A DNA stretch of 32,640 bases from Xenococcaceae cyanobacterium MO_188.B29. Its GTDB lineage: Bacteria > Cyanobacteriota > Cyanobacteriia > Cyanobacteriales > Xenococcaceae. Below, piece after piece: positions 24,609 through 32,640 of the stretch; positions within the stretch are counted from its first letter, which is position 1, and every line of letters starts with the position of its first letter. A program made the position numbers and the translations under genes. Below the pieces are notes generated by a model, which worked only from the letters and a program-made list of their open reading frames with translations, made no database searches and was not told the origin of the DNA. Where the stretch lies: assembly GCA_030065155.1 (NCBI GenBank), contig JASJDI010000032.1:1-32640 (forward strand). Reading direction: 5' to 3'.

Positions 24609-25118
24609 ATGTCTTCTGAAGATAAACGGGGTCGTTTACCTTTTGAACCTCGTCAAAACAAGAAAAAAAACACCAACAAAGCTTCTGCAAAGGTTGAGAA
24701 CAAATCAACCAAGACCTCTCAAAAGTCAGAAACAAAATCAAAACGTAAGGGAGCAAATTCTCGTCAAGCTAAATCTGCTGATGCCAGCTTATCGGCAATT
24801 CCAGATGTAGTCAGTAAAAGAATGGCTCGTCGCATGGCTCTCTTTTGCGGGATTCCGACTTCTTTGGGTATCTCTTCCTTTTTTATCTTTTATTGGATAT
24901 CTAGCAATCAATGGCTAGTATTGCCTCCTTATCTAGTCTTATTTGTATCCTTTAGTTTATTTGGACTAGGGTTTGTCGGATTGAGCTATGGTATCTTTTC
25001 TGCCTCTTGGGACGAAACTCAAGCAGGTAGTTGGCTAGGTTTAGAACAAATCAAAACTAACTGGCAACGAACCACTAGTGCTTGGAAATCTTCCCGCAAG
25101 AGTGCTAAGGGAAATTAA
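24609..25118 (+). CDS. PAM68-family photosystem II assembly protein
   Basis: The product is 169 residues. A highly basic N-terminal third (KKKNTNKASAKVENKS and similar) is followed by SAIPDVVSKRMARRMALFCG, then two membrane helices (about 82-102 and 107-130) and an amphipathic ASWDETQAGSWLGLEQIKTN. This is the PAM68/DUF3464 design. PAM68 helps early photosystem II assembly in plants and Synechocystis and sits in the thylakoid membrane. It follows rpsO by 17 bp, a conserved cyanobacterial arrangement that may link assembly and translation. Intact by length and domain order. Confidence 0.9.
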   Translation: MSSEDKRGRLPFEPRQNKKKNTNKASAKVENKSTKTSQKSETKSKRKGANSRQAKSADASLSAIPDVVSKRMARRMALFCGIPTSLGISSFFIFYWISSNQWLVLPPYLVLFVSFSLFGLGFVGLSYGIFSASWDETQAGSWLGLEQIKTNWQRTTSAWKSSRKSAKGN

Positions 25119-25149
25119 TTTAACATTGTATTTATTTTAAGAGAAAAAC

Positions 25150-25177
25150 ATAATAGCTGTTAGCTAATAGCTATTAT
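25150..25177. terminator. Stem-loop between PAM68 and DAHP synthase genes
   Basis: ATAATAGCT (25150-25158) and AGCTATTAT (25169-25177) form a perfect 9-bp stem with a 10-nt loop, shortly after the PAM68 stop. It lacks a downstream T-run, and the next gene begins 63 bp later, so it could be a weak terminator or a leader hairpin for DAHP synthase. Confidence 0.4.
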
Positions 25178-25240
25178 GTAGGAGTTTAGTATTACCAAGC
25201 CTGTACACCTAATTAAAAATATCCCCAAAGGAGTTGGATT

Positions 25241-26302
25241 ATGATTATAGTGATGAAGGTCGGTTCTCCTGATGTAGAAATAAAGCGTATAAGCGAAGAA
25301 ATGCAGCAATGGGGACTGACACCAGAAAAAATTATTGGCAAACACAAAGTAGTAATTGGATTGGTAGGAGATACAGCATCTCTCGATCCTTTACAAATTC
25401 AAGAAATTAGTCCTTGGATTGAAGTAGTATTAAGAGTAGAAAAACCCTTTAAGCGTACTAGTTTAGAGTTTCGCCATGGAGAGTCAAGCGCAGTATTAGT
25501 TTCTACCCCTAATGGTAAAGTTCCTTTTGGCAGAAATCATCCTTTAGTCGTTGTTGCTGGGCCTTGTTCAGTAGAAAATGAAGAGATGATTGTGGAAACA
25601 GCCAAGCGCGTTAAAGCTGCGGGGGCTAAATTTTTAAGAGGCGGAGCTTATAAACCTCGTACATCTCCTTATTCTTTCCAAGGTCATGGTGAAAGTGCTT
25701 TAGGTTTGTTAGCAGCAGCTAGAGAAGCTAGTGGTCTGGGTATTATTACTGAGGTAATGGATACTGCTGATGTCGAAAAAATCGCTGAAGTGGCTGATGT
25801 AATGCAAGTTGGGGCAAGAAATATGCAGAATTTTGCCCTCTTGAAAAAAGTAGGAGCGCAGGATAAGCCCGTACTGCTAAAGCGGGGCATGTCCGCTACT
25901 ATTGATGAGTGGCTTATGGCAGCAGAATATATTTTAGCAGCAGGAAATCCTAATGTTATTCTTTGTGAAAGAGGAATTCGTACCTTCGATCGCAGTTATG
26001 CTCGCAATACTCTAGATTTAGCGGTTATCCCTGTACTACGCTCTTTGACCCATTTACCGATTATGATCGATCCTAGTCATGGTACAGGTAAAGCGGAATA
26101 TGTACCTGATATGGCAAGAGCAGCGATCGCTGCGGGTACAGATTCGTTGATGATTGAAGTTCATCCCAATCCAGCTAAAGCTCTTTCCGATGGCCCTCAA
26201 TCCCTCACTCCCGAACGTTTCGATCGCCTAATGAAAGAAGAAATAGCAGTAATTAGTCAAGCAATGGGACGTTGGCAAGATCGGGATGTAGCTGTGGTGT
26301 AG
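25241..26302 (+). CDS. aroF: 3-deoxy-7-phosphoheptulonate (DAHP) synthase, type I beta
   Basis: The product is 353 residues. It condenses phosphoenolpyruvate and erythrose-4-phosphate, the first shikimate-pathway step. An N-terminal ferredoxin-like regulatory domain (about 1-75; [20 protein letters not shown]) precedes the TIM barrel. Catalytic and binding blocks are [52 protein letters not shown] and PSHGTGK. This N-terminal domain marks the subtype found in Thermotoga and many cyanobacteria. AAAGGAG sits 7 bp before the ATG and decides the start. A perfect palindrome follows the stop. Confidence 0.96.
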   Translation: MIIVMKVGSPDVEIKRISEEMQQWGLTPEKIIGKHKVVIGLVGDTASLDPLQIQEISPWIEVVLRVEKPFKRTSLEFRHGESSAVLVSTPNGKVPFGRNHPLVVVAGPCSVENEEMIVETAKRVKAAGAKFLRGGAYKPRTSPYSFQGHGESALGLLAAAREASGLGIITEVMDTADVEKIAEVADVMQVGARNMQNFALLKKVGAQDKPVLLKRGMSATIDEWLMAAEYILAAGNPNVILCERGIRTFDRSYARNTLDLAVIPVLRSLTHLPIMIDPSHGTGKAEYVPDMARAAIAAGTDSLMIEVHPNPAKALSDGPQSLTPERFDRLMKEEIAVISQAMGRWQDRDVAVV

Positions 26303-26309
26303 TTATTAG

Positions 26310-26329
26310 GGGCGATTCGCGAATCGCCC
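26310..26329. terminator. Perfect 20-bp palindrome after DAHP synthase
   Basis: GGGCGATTCGCGAATCGCCC is a perfect palindrome between the convergent DAHP synthase and EamA transporter genes. It can fold in either strand and so could serve both transcripts. There is no clear T-run, so it may instead be a protein-binding or recombination site. Confidence 0.5.
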
Positions 26330-26368
26330 TTGAAATATATTCATATTTGTAGCTTTTGTGAAGGATTA

Positions 26369-27301
26369 CTAGCTACGATGATTGACTAACAGCACTCCCA
26401 AGAAAATAATAGCACCACCACCTAAAGCTATAAGTGTAGGTATTTCCCCTAACCATAACCACGCAATGGCTAAGGCGACGAGAGGAATTAAAGATAGATA
26501 GCTGCCTGCTTGGGAGGCGGGAATTTGAGACAATACATAAGACCAGGCGATATAGGCGATCGCTCCAGGGAATAAGCCCATATAAATTACTGCTACATTA
26601 GCATCAAAAGATGCCGTTGGAATAGAAAATATGGCTTGAGGAGCAAAGAAAAATAAAAAGAACGTTCCCGCTAAAACAGCGTAGGTAGTAAACTCCACTG
26701 CACTATATCGGTTTAACAATGGTTTTTGTATCACTGTATAAACGCTAATCGAGATAGTTGCCAAAAAAACTAATAACGTACCAAAGGATAATTGCAATGT
26801 ACCATCTTTACTCAAAGCAATAATTCCTACTCCCACAATACACAGCAATACACCCAGCCATCCTTTTACATGAAGCTGTTCGTTATAAAATAAGCAGGCT
26901 AATAGAGCAATAATGCCGATTTCCGCAGAGATAATAAAGCTAGCTGTTCCTGCTGTGACTGTCATTTGTCCTGCATTTAGAGCAATGTTATAGAGAGTAA
27001 AACCCATAAAACCCAATAAAGCGATCGAAGGAATATCTCTACTTCTGGGTAAGGGCATACGTTTGATCGAGGCATAAAAAATTAAAATTACCGAAGCAAC
27101 AATATATCTTAGAAAAGCAACTTCTGTAGGGGTATAAGATGTTAAAGCTACACGAATTGCAGGAAAAGCTGAAGCCCAAAACAAAATAGCTGCAATCATA
27201 GCAAAAATTATCAGTGTTTTGGGACGATTTTCTCTAATCCGAGTATTAAACTGATTGGCATTGGAGTTTCTGGTTTGAAAAACTGCTGTAGATATATTCA
27301 T
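26369..27301 (-). CDS. EamA/DMT-family transporter
   Basis: The product is 310 residues with ten predicted membrane helices in two EamA repeats (about 30-160 and 170-305). The first repeat has [20 protein letters not shown] and [15 protein letters not shown]. The second has [20 protein letters not shown] and [20 protein letters not shown]. The family exports amino acids or other metabolites; the substrate here is unknown. It converges on DAHP synthase. Confidence 0.93.
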   Translation of the reverse strand: MNISTAVFQTRNSNANQFNTRIRENRPKTLIIFAMIAAILFWASAFPAIRVALTSYTPTEVAFLRYIVASVILIFYASIKRMPLPRSRDIPSIALLGFMGFTLYNIALNAGQMTVTAGTASFIISAEIGIIALLACLFYNEQLHVKGWLGVLLCIVGVGIIALSKDGTLQLSFGTLLVFLATISISVYTVIQKPLLNRYSAVEFTTYAVLAGTFFLFFFAPQAIFSIPTASFDANVAVIYMGLFPGAIAYIAWSYVLSQIPASQAGSYLSLIPLVALAIAWLWLGEIPTLIALGGGAIIFLGVLLVNHRS

Positions 27302-27398
27302 AGAAGTATTATCTTGGGAATGTTAGACAAGACTTTAACTAGCTCTTCGCTCTTAGCCTGGTTTAATTCCTCTACTGAAGAACTAAAATTTTAAAATA

Positions 27399-28253
27399 TC
27401 AATTTTTAGTAAACAAAACCACGTCATCTTGTTGATATTTAAGTTGAAATTCTGGCATTTGTCGGAATTTCTCCCTTAAATTATGAATAGTTTCGGTAGA
27501 ACTAGCCCAACCTGGATGACGAGCATTAAGTAAAACATACTCAATGTTACTGAAGTCATCAGATTCTGAACCAATAGTAGCTAGTTGAACTAAAGGGCGA
27601 TGAGTAAGATGGGGGGCAATATCAGTAGTAGTTAAGACTCCGCCTTGATTTTCTATTTGTGTTATGGCTTCTCTCGTTGCTTGCCAAGTATCGATCGATT
27701 CTAGATAGAGAGAACCAAAGTAGCCAAATTTGGCTAAAGCTAAAAAAGTACAGACTGACCAGATTAAGATTATTCTCGATCTTTTTAACCATGTTTTATT
27801 ACTAGCCATTGCAGCAATAACTACTAAAAATAACCAAGGCAAAATAGGTAATGAGTATTGATGTACTAAATTGCGCTGTCCAGCAGATTCAGAAAGAATA
27901 TTGATAAAGAGAATCGGAATAGCTCCAATTAAAGGCGCAAAATTAGAGCGGGGCGAAATTGCCCAAAGCACTGGTAAGATTAGCAAAAATATGTATTCGA
28001 GAGTTCCTAGAGAAAAAACTTGATTGCCAATGCGCCAAGGCTGCAAAAATAGATTTTTAATAATTTCAAATACAGAATCACCTAAATAACTATAGCGATC
28101 GACCGCAGCAACTTCACTACCACTAAAATGAGGAATGATTATCTGAGTGGCAATGACAAACCAACCTAAACCAAAGATAATAGCGATCGATAAAACTAAA
28201 TAATTGGGCAAGAATTTTTTTTTCTCATAGTTAACTAAAGCTTTAGCTCTCCT
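27399..28253 (-). pseudogene. 5'-truncated DUF2079 membrane protein
   Basis: The frame is open from 28253 without an ATG and reads RRAKALVNYEKKKFLPNYLV, then WFVIATQIIIPHFSGSE, RYSYLGDS, NLVHQYSLPILPWLF and a soluble end. This is the C-terminal half of the about 500-residue DUF2079 membrane family, starting after its first membrane helices. A TTG at 28211 could start 270 residues. An ATG at 28228 is out of frame by a nine-A run, though one extra A would join it. I prefer truncation because the codons upstream of TTG also resemble native protein. Either way the N-terminal half is absent. Confidence 0.65.
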
Positions 28254-28486
28254 TTACCAACAATTGAGACTATTAATGAAGTTATGGGCAAAATTAGCGG
28301 ATAAACAATTTTATCGGTTCTGTTAACCTTACCAGGAATTAGCCTATTTTATCCGCGTTAAGTATCCATTGTAGAGAAGTGTATCTCGTCCATAATTTTT
28401 ATACCTATTAGACAAAACATCGAACATTTTAATTATCACTGCGGATTATCTCTAGGAAAAACAGCAATATAGGAGGTGTTTCTAGT

Positions 28487-31400
28487 ATGAGCGATCTAAT
28501 TATCACAGGAATTATTGATGGGGATCTTCCTGGAGGTTTGCCTAAAGCGATCGAGTTTTTTGCGCTTAATGATATCCCCGACTTAAGTATTTATGGCTTT
28601 GGTTCTGCCAACAATGGTGGTGGTACTGATGGGCAAGAGTTTACTTTCTCTGGTTCTGCTAGTGCTGGAGATTATATTTATATCGCTAGTGATAGTGTTG
28701 GATTCGAGAATTTCTTCGGCTTTCCCCCCGATGATACTAGCAGTGCAGCTTCAATCAATGGGGATGATGAGATCGAACTATTTGAAAATGGTATAGTTGT
28801 AGATGTTTTCGGGGAAATAGATGTTGATGGGACTGGTCAACCCTGGGAATATTTAGATGGGTGGGCTTATCGGGAGTCTGGTATAGACCCCGATGGTAAT
28901 AATTTTGTTCTCGATAACTGGAACTTTAGTGGACCTAATGCTTTAGACGGTGAAACAAGCAATAGTACTGCTGCTAATCCTTTTCCTCTAGCTACTTTCG
29001 GCAGCAGTGAACCAGATGTGATTGTTCCTATCTATGAAATTCAGGGGGAAGGTCATGTATCTCCTTTTGTTTTAGCCGATGGTCAAACAACTGTTGACTT
29101 TTTCAACTCCCTACCTGGAAACACCTTTAATATTACAGGAGATAGTGTTACTACCACAGGAATTATTACCGCAGTAGATAGTAATGGGTTTTACTTGCAA
29201 GATGCTACGGGAGATGACAATATAGCAACTTCTGATGCTATTTTTGTTTTTACTGGTGGAAATCCTGGGGTCAGTGTTGGGGATGAATTAGAAGTAGCAG
29301 GAACTGTTGCCGAGTTTTTCCCTGGAGATACTGATAGCCGTAACCTTCCCAGTACACAAATTGTTAGTTCAACAGTCACAACTCTCAGCACTGGTAACGA
29401 ACTTCCCGCAGCTACAATTATTGGTCAAGATGGGCGGATTCCTCCTAATGCCAATATAGATGACGATGCTTTTGCTAACTTTGAGCCTGAAATCGATGGT
29501 ATAGACTTTTTTGAGTCCTTAGAAGCTATGCTAGTTACCGCAACAGACTTATTAGCAGTTTCTGGTACTAGCCGATTCGGGGAAATCTTTGCAGTAGTAG
29601 ATAATGGGACAAGTGCTACAGGTATTAGCGATCGCGGTACTCTAAATATTAGTCCTGATGATTTTAATCCTGAAAAGATCCAAATCGATGAAGATGCTGG
29701 TATCTTCAACTTTGACTTTCCTGATGTAAATACAGGGGATAGTTTGGGTGATGTAACTGGTGTAGTTAGCTACGGTTTCGGTAACTTCGAGATTTTACCT
29801 ACAGAAGATTTTACCACCAATATTCAGTCGGAAAACTTAGAGCCAGAATCTACTAATCTGGTTGGTACTAGTGAGCAACTTACTATTGCTTCTTACAATG
29901 TACTAAATTTAGACCCCAACGATACAGACGGGGATACCGACATAGCTAATGGTCGTTTTGATGCCATTGCCGAGCAAATCGTTAACAATTTGGGTACACC
30001 CGATATTATTGGTTTACAAGAAGTTCAAGACAACAGTGGTTCTGATGATAACGGTGTTACTGCTGCGGATCGAACTCTACAAGCTTTAGTAGAGGAGATC
30101 GATCGAGTAGATGATGGGTTAGTTAATGGTAGCCTAGTTTACGAATTTATCGATAACACTTTCATTGGCAATAATATCAGTGGCGGTCAGCCTGGAGGAA
30201 ACATTCGTACCGCTTTTCTCTACAATCCTAACCGAGTTAGCTTAGTAGATGGCTCAGTGCAAACTATTGGTAGTCAAGCAGAAGGGGAAGCTTTTAATGG
30301 TGCGCGTTTACCTCTAGTTGCTACTTTCGAGTTTAACCAGCAAGAAGTAACCGTAGTTAATAATCACTTCTCCTCTAAAGGTGGTAGCGCACCTATCTTG
30401 GGTATAGAACAGCCTTTTGATGAACGTCAAGAAGAGGTAGATGTCAATGGTTCTCTTGATGAACGTCAAGCACAATCTACAGAAGTTCAGGGATTTGTTA
30501 ATAATACTTTAACCAGCGATCCCGAAGCAAATGTAGTAGTTTTGGGCGATCTCAATGAGTTTGAGTTTGTCTCTCCTGTCTTAGAACTCGAACAGAATAA
30601 CCCGCTAACCAATCTCACTAACACTTTGCCTGAAAATGAACGTTATACTTTTAACTTCCAAGGCAACTCTCAATCTTTGGATCATATCTTAGTAAGTGGA
30701 GGACTGGTTGATTCGGCTGAATTCGATGCAGTTCATGTCAATAGTGAATTCGCAGAAACATCTCAGCGTGCTAGTGACCATGACCCAATTGTAACTCGCG
30801 TAACGATTGAAACTGCTGAGCCTGTGGTGATAGAGGGGACCCCTGGTGATGATACCTTACGAGGAGAAGATGGAAATGAAATTATTCGTGGACTTCAAGG
30901 CAACGACATAATTCGTGGTGAGGCTGGTAATGATACCCTGAGTGGCAATGAAGGGGAAGATACTCTTCGTGGCGGAGATGGAGATGATAGTATCTCTGGG
31001 GGTCAAGATTCTGATACCCTCTTAGGGGAAGTTGGTAACGATCTTCTCAAGGGAAATAGTTGTAGCGACGTACTTCGTGGCGATGTAGGCGAAGATACTC
31101 TCTTTGGAGGCAATGGCAGAGATACTCTTCTGGGAGAAGCAGATAACGATCTTATCATCGGTGGAAATGGTGCAGACCGTCTTCTTGGTGGTGAAGGTGA
31201 TGATAATCTGACTGGTGGTTTTGGCAATGATACCCTTTTGGGGGAAGCAGGTAACGATTCTCTCTCTGGAAATGAAGGGAAAGATTTGCTTCGTGGCGAT
31301 GTAGGAGAAGATACTCTCTCTGGAGGCAATGGCAAAGATACTCTTCTGGGAGAAGCAGATAATGATCTTCTCAGAGGAAATAGCGGTCAAGACCGTCTTG

Positions 31401-31711
31401 TCGGTGGAGAAGGTAGCGATACTCTGGCTGGTGGACAAGGAATTGATACTCTTCGCGGTGAAGCAGGTAGTGATACTTTTGTCCTGATTAGTGATAATGA
31501 GACGGATGTTATTGCCGATTTTGAGCAGGGACTGGATGTTATTGATATATCTGGTACAGGATTGGCTTTTGCCGACCTATCTATTGCTCAACAAGGTACA
31601 AATCTAGTCATCGATGTAATTGATACCGATGAAAGACTGGCAAGAGTTTTAGATGCAGGGGATTTAACCCTCACAGAAGTTGATTTTGTTACTGGCTCTG
31701 AATCTGCTTAA
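28487..31711 (+). CDS. Secreted ExeM/NucH-like nuclease with RTX repeats
   Basis: The product is 1074 residues without a classical signal peptide; the RTX end suggests type I secretion. Residues of about 1-165 are a lamin-tail-like domain. A YhcR-type OB-fold lies at about 205-300 (VTTTGIITAVDSNGFYLQDA). Residues of about 464-770 are an endonuclease/exonuclease/phosphatase domain: LTIASYNVLNL, GLQEVQD, NNHFSSKGG, VVLGDLNEFEF, SDHDPIV. Nonapeptide Ca-binding repeats (GGxGxDxLx, some degenerate) span about 785-990. AGGAGG lies 10 nt before the ATG. Proteins like this degrade external DNA or release phosphate. A broken paralogue follows at 32008. Confidence 0.9.
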   Translation: MSDLIITGIIDGDLPGGLPKAIEFFALNDIPDLSIYGFGSANNGGGTDGQEFTFSGSASAGDYIYIASDSVGFENFFGFPPDDTSSAASINGDDEIELFENGIVVDVFGEIDVDGTGQPWEYLDGWAYRESGIDPDGNNFVLDNWNFSGPNALDGETSNSTAANPFPLATFGSSEPDVIVPIYEIQGEGHVSPFVLADGQTTVDFFNSLPGNTFNITGDSVTTTGIITAVDSNGFYLQDATGDDNIATSDAIFVFTGGNPGVSVGDELEVAGTVAEFFPGDTDSRNLPSTQIVSSTVTTLSTGNELPAATIIGQDGRIPPNANIDDDAFANFEPEIDGIDFFESLEAMLVTATDLLAVSGTSRFGEIFAVVDNGTSATGISDRGTLNISPDDFNPEKIQIDEDAGIFNFDFPDVNTGDSLGDVTGVVSYGFGNFEILPTEDFTTNIQSENLEPESTNLVGTSEQLTIASYNVLNLDPNDTDGDTDIANGRFDAIAEQIVNNLGTPDIIGLQEVQDNSGSDDNGVTAADRTLQALVEEIDRVDDGLVNGSLVYEFIDNTFIGNNISGGQPGGNIRTAFLYNPNRVSLVDGSVQTIGSQAEGEAFNGARLPLVATFEFNQQEVTVVNNHFSSKGGSAPILGIEQPFDERQEEVDVNGSLDERQAQSTEVQGFVNNTLTSDPEANVVVLGDLNEFEFVSPVLELEQNNPLTNLTNTLPENERYTFNFQGNSQSLDHILVSGGLVDSAEFDAVHVNSEFAETSQRASDHDPIVTRVTIETAEPVVIEGTPGDDTLRGEDGNEIIRGLQGNDIIRGEAGNDTLSGNEGEDTLRGGDGDDSISGGQDSDTLLGEVGNDLLKGNSCSDVLRGDVGEDTLFGGNGRDTLLGEADNDLIIGGNGADRLLGGEGDDNLTGGFGNDTLLGEAGNDSLSGNEGKDLLRGDVGEDTLSGGNGKDTLLGEADNDLLRGNSGQDRLVGGEGSDTLAGGQGIDTLRGEAGSDTFVLISDNETDVIADFEQGLDVIDISGTGLAFADLSIAQQGTNLVIDVIDTDERLARVLDAGDLTLTEVDFVTGSESA

Positions 31712-31816
31712 TTATTGTAATTGCTGAGCTTAATCTTTATTCTATCGATCTTCTCTAAAAGGCAATAATGAATACTTTTCAGAGATTTTTTTTTGATGAT
31801 ATGATACTCCTGGCGT

Positions 31817-32013
31817 AGTCACCGTTACTCCGCCCTTCGGGTTCAACAGTTCTTACGAAAGTTGCTCATGGGGGAAACCCCCAAGACCGCACTTTCGCGC
31901 TTTGCTCAAGTCGGGAAACCCTTTCGGTAGTTGCTCATGGGGGAGACCCCCAAGACCGCACTACCTCACCACCGCAACTGTTTCACCGTAAAACGACGTA
32001 GCCTGCGGTGACT
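31817..32013. repeat. Composite GC-rich palindromic repeat (about 197 bp)
   Basis: AGTCACCG (31817-31824) and CGGTGACT (32006-32013) bound the segment. Inside, a 32-bp unit starting GTTGCTCATGGGGG and containing TGGGGG-AAA-CCCCCA hairpins occurs at 31861-31892 and again, with one change, at 31930-31961. It ends right where the fragment of the nuclease paralogue starts, so it probably removed or replaced its 5' part. Pieces of it match the repeat inside yoeB. The 296-bp gap 31712-32007 otherwise shows only a short leader without a gene. Confidence 0.75.
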
Positions 32014-32568
32014 GGTGTTCCCCAGTTAATCAATAGACAAACTTTAGTACTTGATAACAGTAGTAATGATTTATCTAACAATGCGATCGATCTCGATAGT
32101 TTTTCTCTTAATTCAGATGGCTTTTTTTTACTAGGAAATCCTGGCATAGCCAATGCTGATACAGTATCTAATTACAACATTCGGCAAAATAATACAGCTA
32201 CGTTTGTTGCTCAAATAACCGTTCCTAGTGAAGAGAATGAAGCAGTATTAGACCCTCCTAACCTTGAATTGATTAGCAACATACAAGGTAGTAGAAATGC
32301 CAGTACTCTAATTAATCAAACCGTTACCGTAGAAGCTATTGTAGTTGGTGATTTTCAAGGGGAAGATGGGTTAAGGGGTTTCTATTTACAAGAAGAAAAT
32401 ACAGATATTGATAGTAATGCAGCGACTTCTGAAGGTATCTTTGTATTTGACGGTAATCTCCCTGGGGTAGATGTTGCCATAGGAGATAAGGTACAAGTTA
32501 CTGGTATAGTTGATGAGTCTTTTGAATCAGGGCTATTTCATGCTAGTTCCAATGCACCAAGAAATTAA
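32008..32568 (+). pseudogene. Fragment of an ExeM/NucH-like nuclease paralogue
   Basis: The frame starts abruptly at the repeat and gives VPQLINRQTLVLDNSSNDLS, then SFSLNSDGFFLLGNPGIANA, which is the lamin-tail-like domain of secreted nucleases. It continues with TLINQTVTVEAIVVGDFQGE and RGFYLQEENTDIDSNAATSE, GIFVFDGNLPGVDV, an OB-fold segment homologous to 28487-31711. It ends prematurely in FESGLFHASSNAPRN at a cluster of palindromes, before any catalytic domain. Both ends are therefore missing, and the GTG at 32008 is only a frame boundary. Confidence 0.82.
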
Positions 32569-32635
32569 TTTCTTGGCTAAAATATCAAGTCCGTTTAAAC
32601 GGACTTAAGGTATAAGACAGAGAATTTATTCTCTG
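32557..32635. repeat. Cluster of three adjacent palindromes (REP-like)
   Basis: Three short palindromes follow each other: CCAAGAAATTAATTTCTTGG (32557-32576), AAGTCCGTTTAAACGGACTT (32587-32606), and CAGAGAAT-TT-ATTCTCTG (32618-32635). Spacers are 10-11 bp. The first overlaps the broken end of the nuclease fragment. Such clusters in cyanobacteria are often scattered repeats mobilised by single-strand (Y1) transposases; that link is inference here. The window ends 5 bp later. Confidence 0.65.
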
Positions 32636-32640
32636 GCTGG

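Noticed and set aside
29191-29709. Minus-strand frames of 66 and 94 codons inside the nuclease gene
   Set aside because: They are antisense to a well-supported coding region and have low-complexity composition.
30840-31450. Regular repeats as a CRISPR array, and the long antisense frames opposite them
   Set aside because: The repeats encode RTX nonapeptides in frame with the nuclease and have no unique spacers; the antisense frames are shadows of that repetitive coding sequence.

Overview
The window is AT-rich chromosomal DNA from a cyanobacterium. GCGATCGC (HIP1-type) octamers are scattered through genes and spacers. Lineage-typical genes include rpsO followed by a PAM68-family photosystem II assembly gene, a short three-domain S1 protein and a pheophorbide a oxygenase (PAO) relative. 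By general resemblance of the proteins I would guess a Pleurocapsales/Stanieria-like unicellular to baeocystous lineage, but I cannot run the search that would settle it. I see no rRNA, tRNA or CRISPR array.

Layout. 1-4.5 kb: a gene tail, a LysR regulator divergent from a PfpI/DJ-1 gene broken by an in-frame stop, an exported acetolactate decarboxylase-like protein, an orphan LivH-type permease and two small genes. 4.6-7.8 kb: a methyltransferase converging on a compact TetR - cytochrome P450 - GNAT operon, with a perfect 16-bp palindrome just upstream of tetR. 7.8-13.5 kb: an acetyltransferase remnant, an SPFH lipoprotein, then a long minus-strand run (AzlC, AzlD, nitronate monooxygenase-like, GNAT, hypothetical, DUF2784) and another GNAT. 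13.6-15.3 kb: a decayed toxin-antitoxin zone with intact yefM, yoeB split by a 101-bp repeat, and the tail of a vapC. 15.4-18.5 kb: dienelactone hydrolase, S1, and the PAO-like gene interrupted by a 190-bp inverted-repeat element. 18.5-24 kb: two hypothetical genes, a large P-loop ATPase with an unrecognised C-terminus, and a cation-chloride cotransporter-type permease. 24.3-28.3 kb: housekeeping genes (rpsO, PAM68, DAHP synthase), an EamA transporter and a 5'-truncated DUF2079 gene. 28.5-32.6 kb: a 1074-residue secreted nuclease with RTX repeats, followed by a GC-rich repeat, a truncated nuclease paralogue and a cluster of palindromes.

The main theme is gene decay driven partly by small non-autonomous repeats. 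At least seven genes are broken or residual. In two cases (yoeB and PAO) removing a discrete palindromic insertion on paper restores the reading frame exactly, which fixes the element boundaries without any database. Four places carry GC-rich hairpin repeats that look like one dispersed family in an otherwise AT-rich sequence. No complete new multigene system is evident. The best candidates for something undescribed are the 190-bp MITE-like element, the repeat that inactivated YoeB, and the ATPase at 19.8-21.7 kb.
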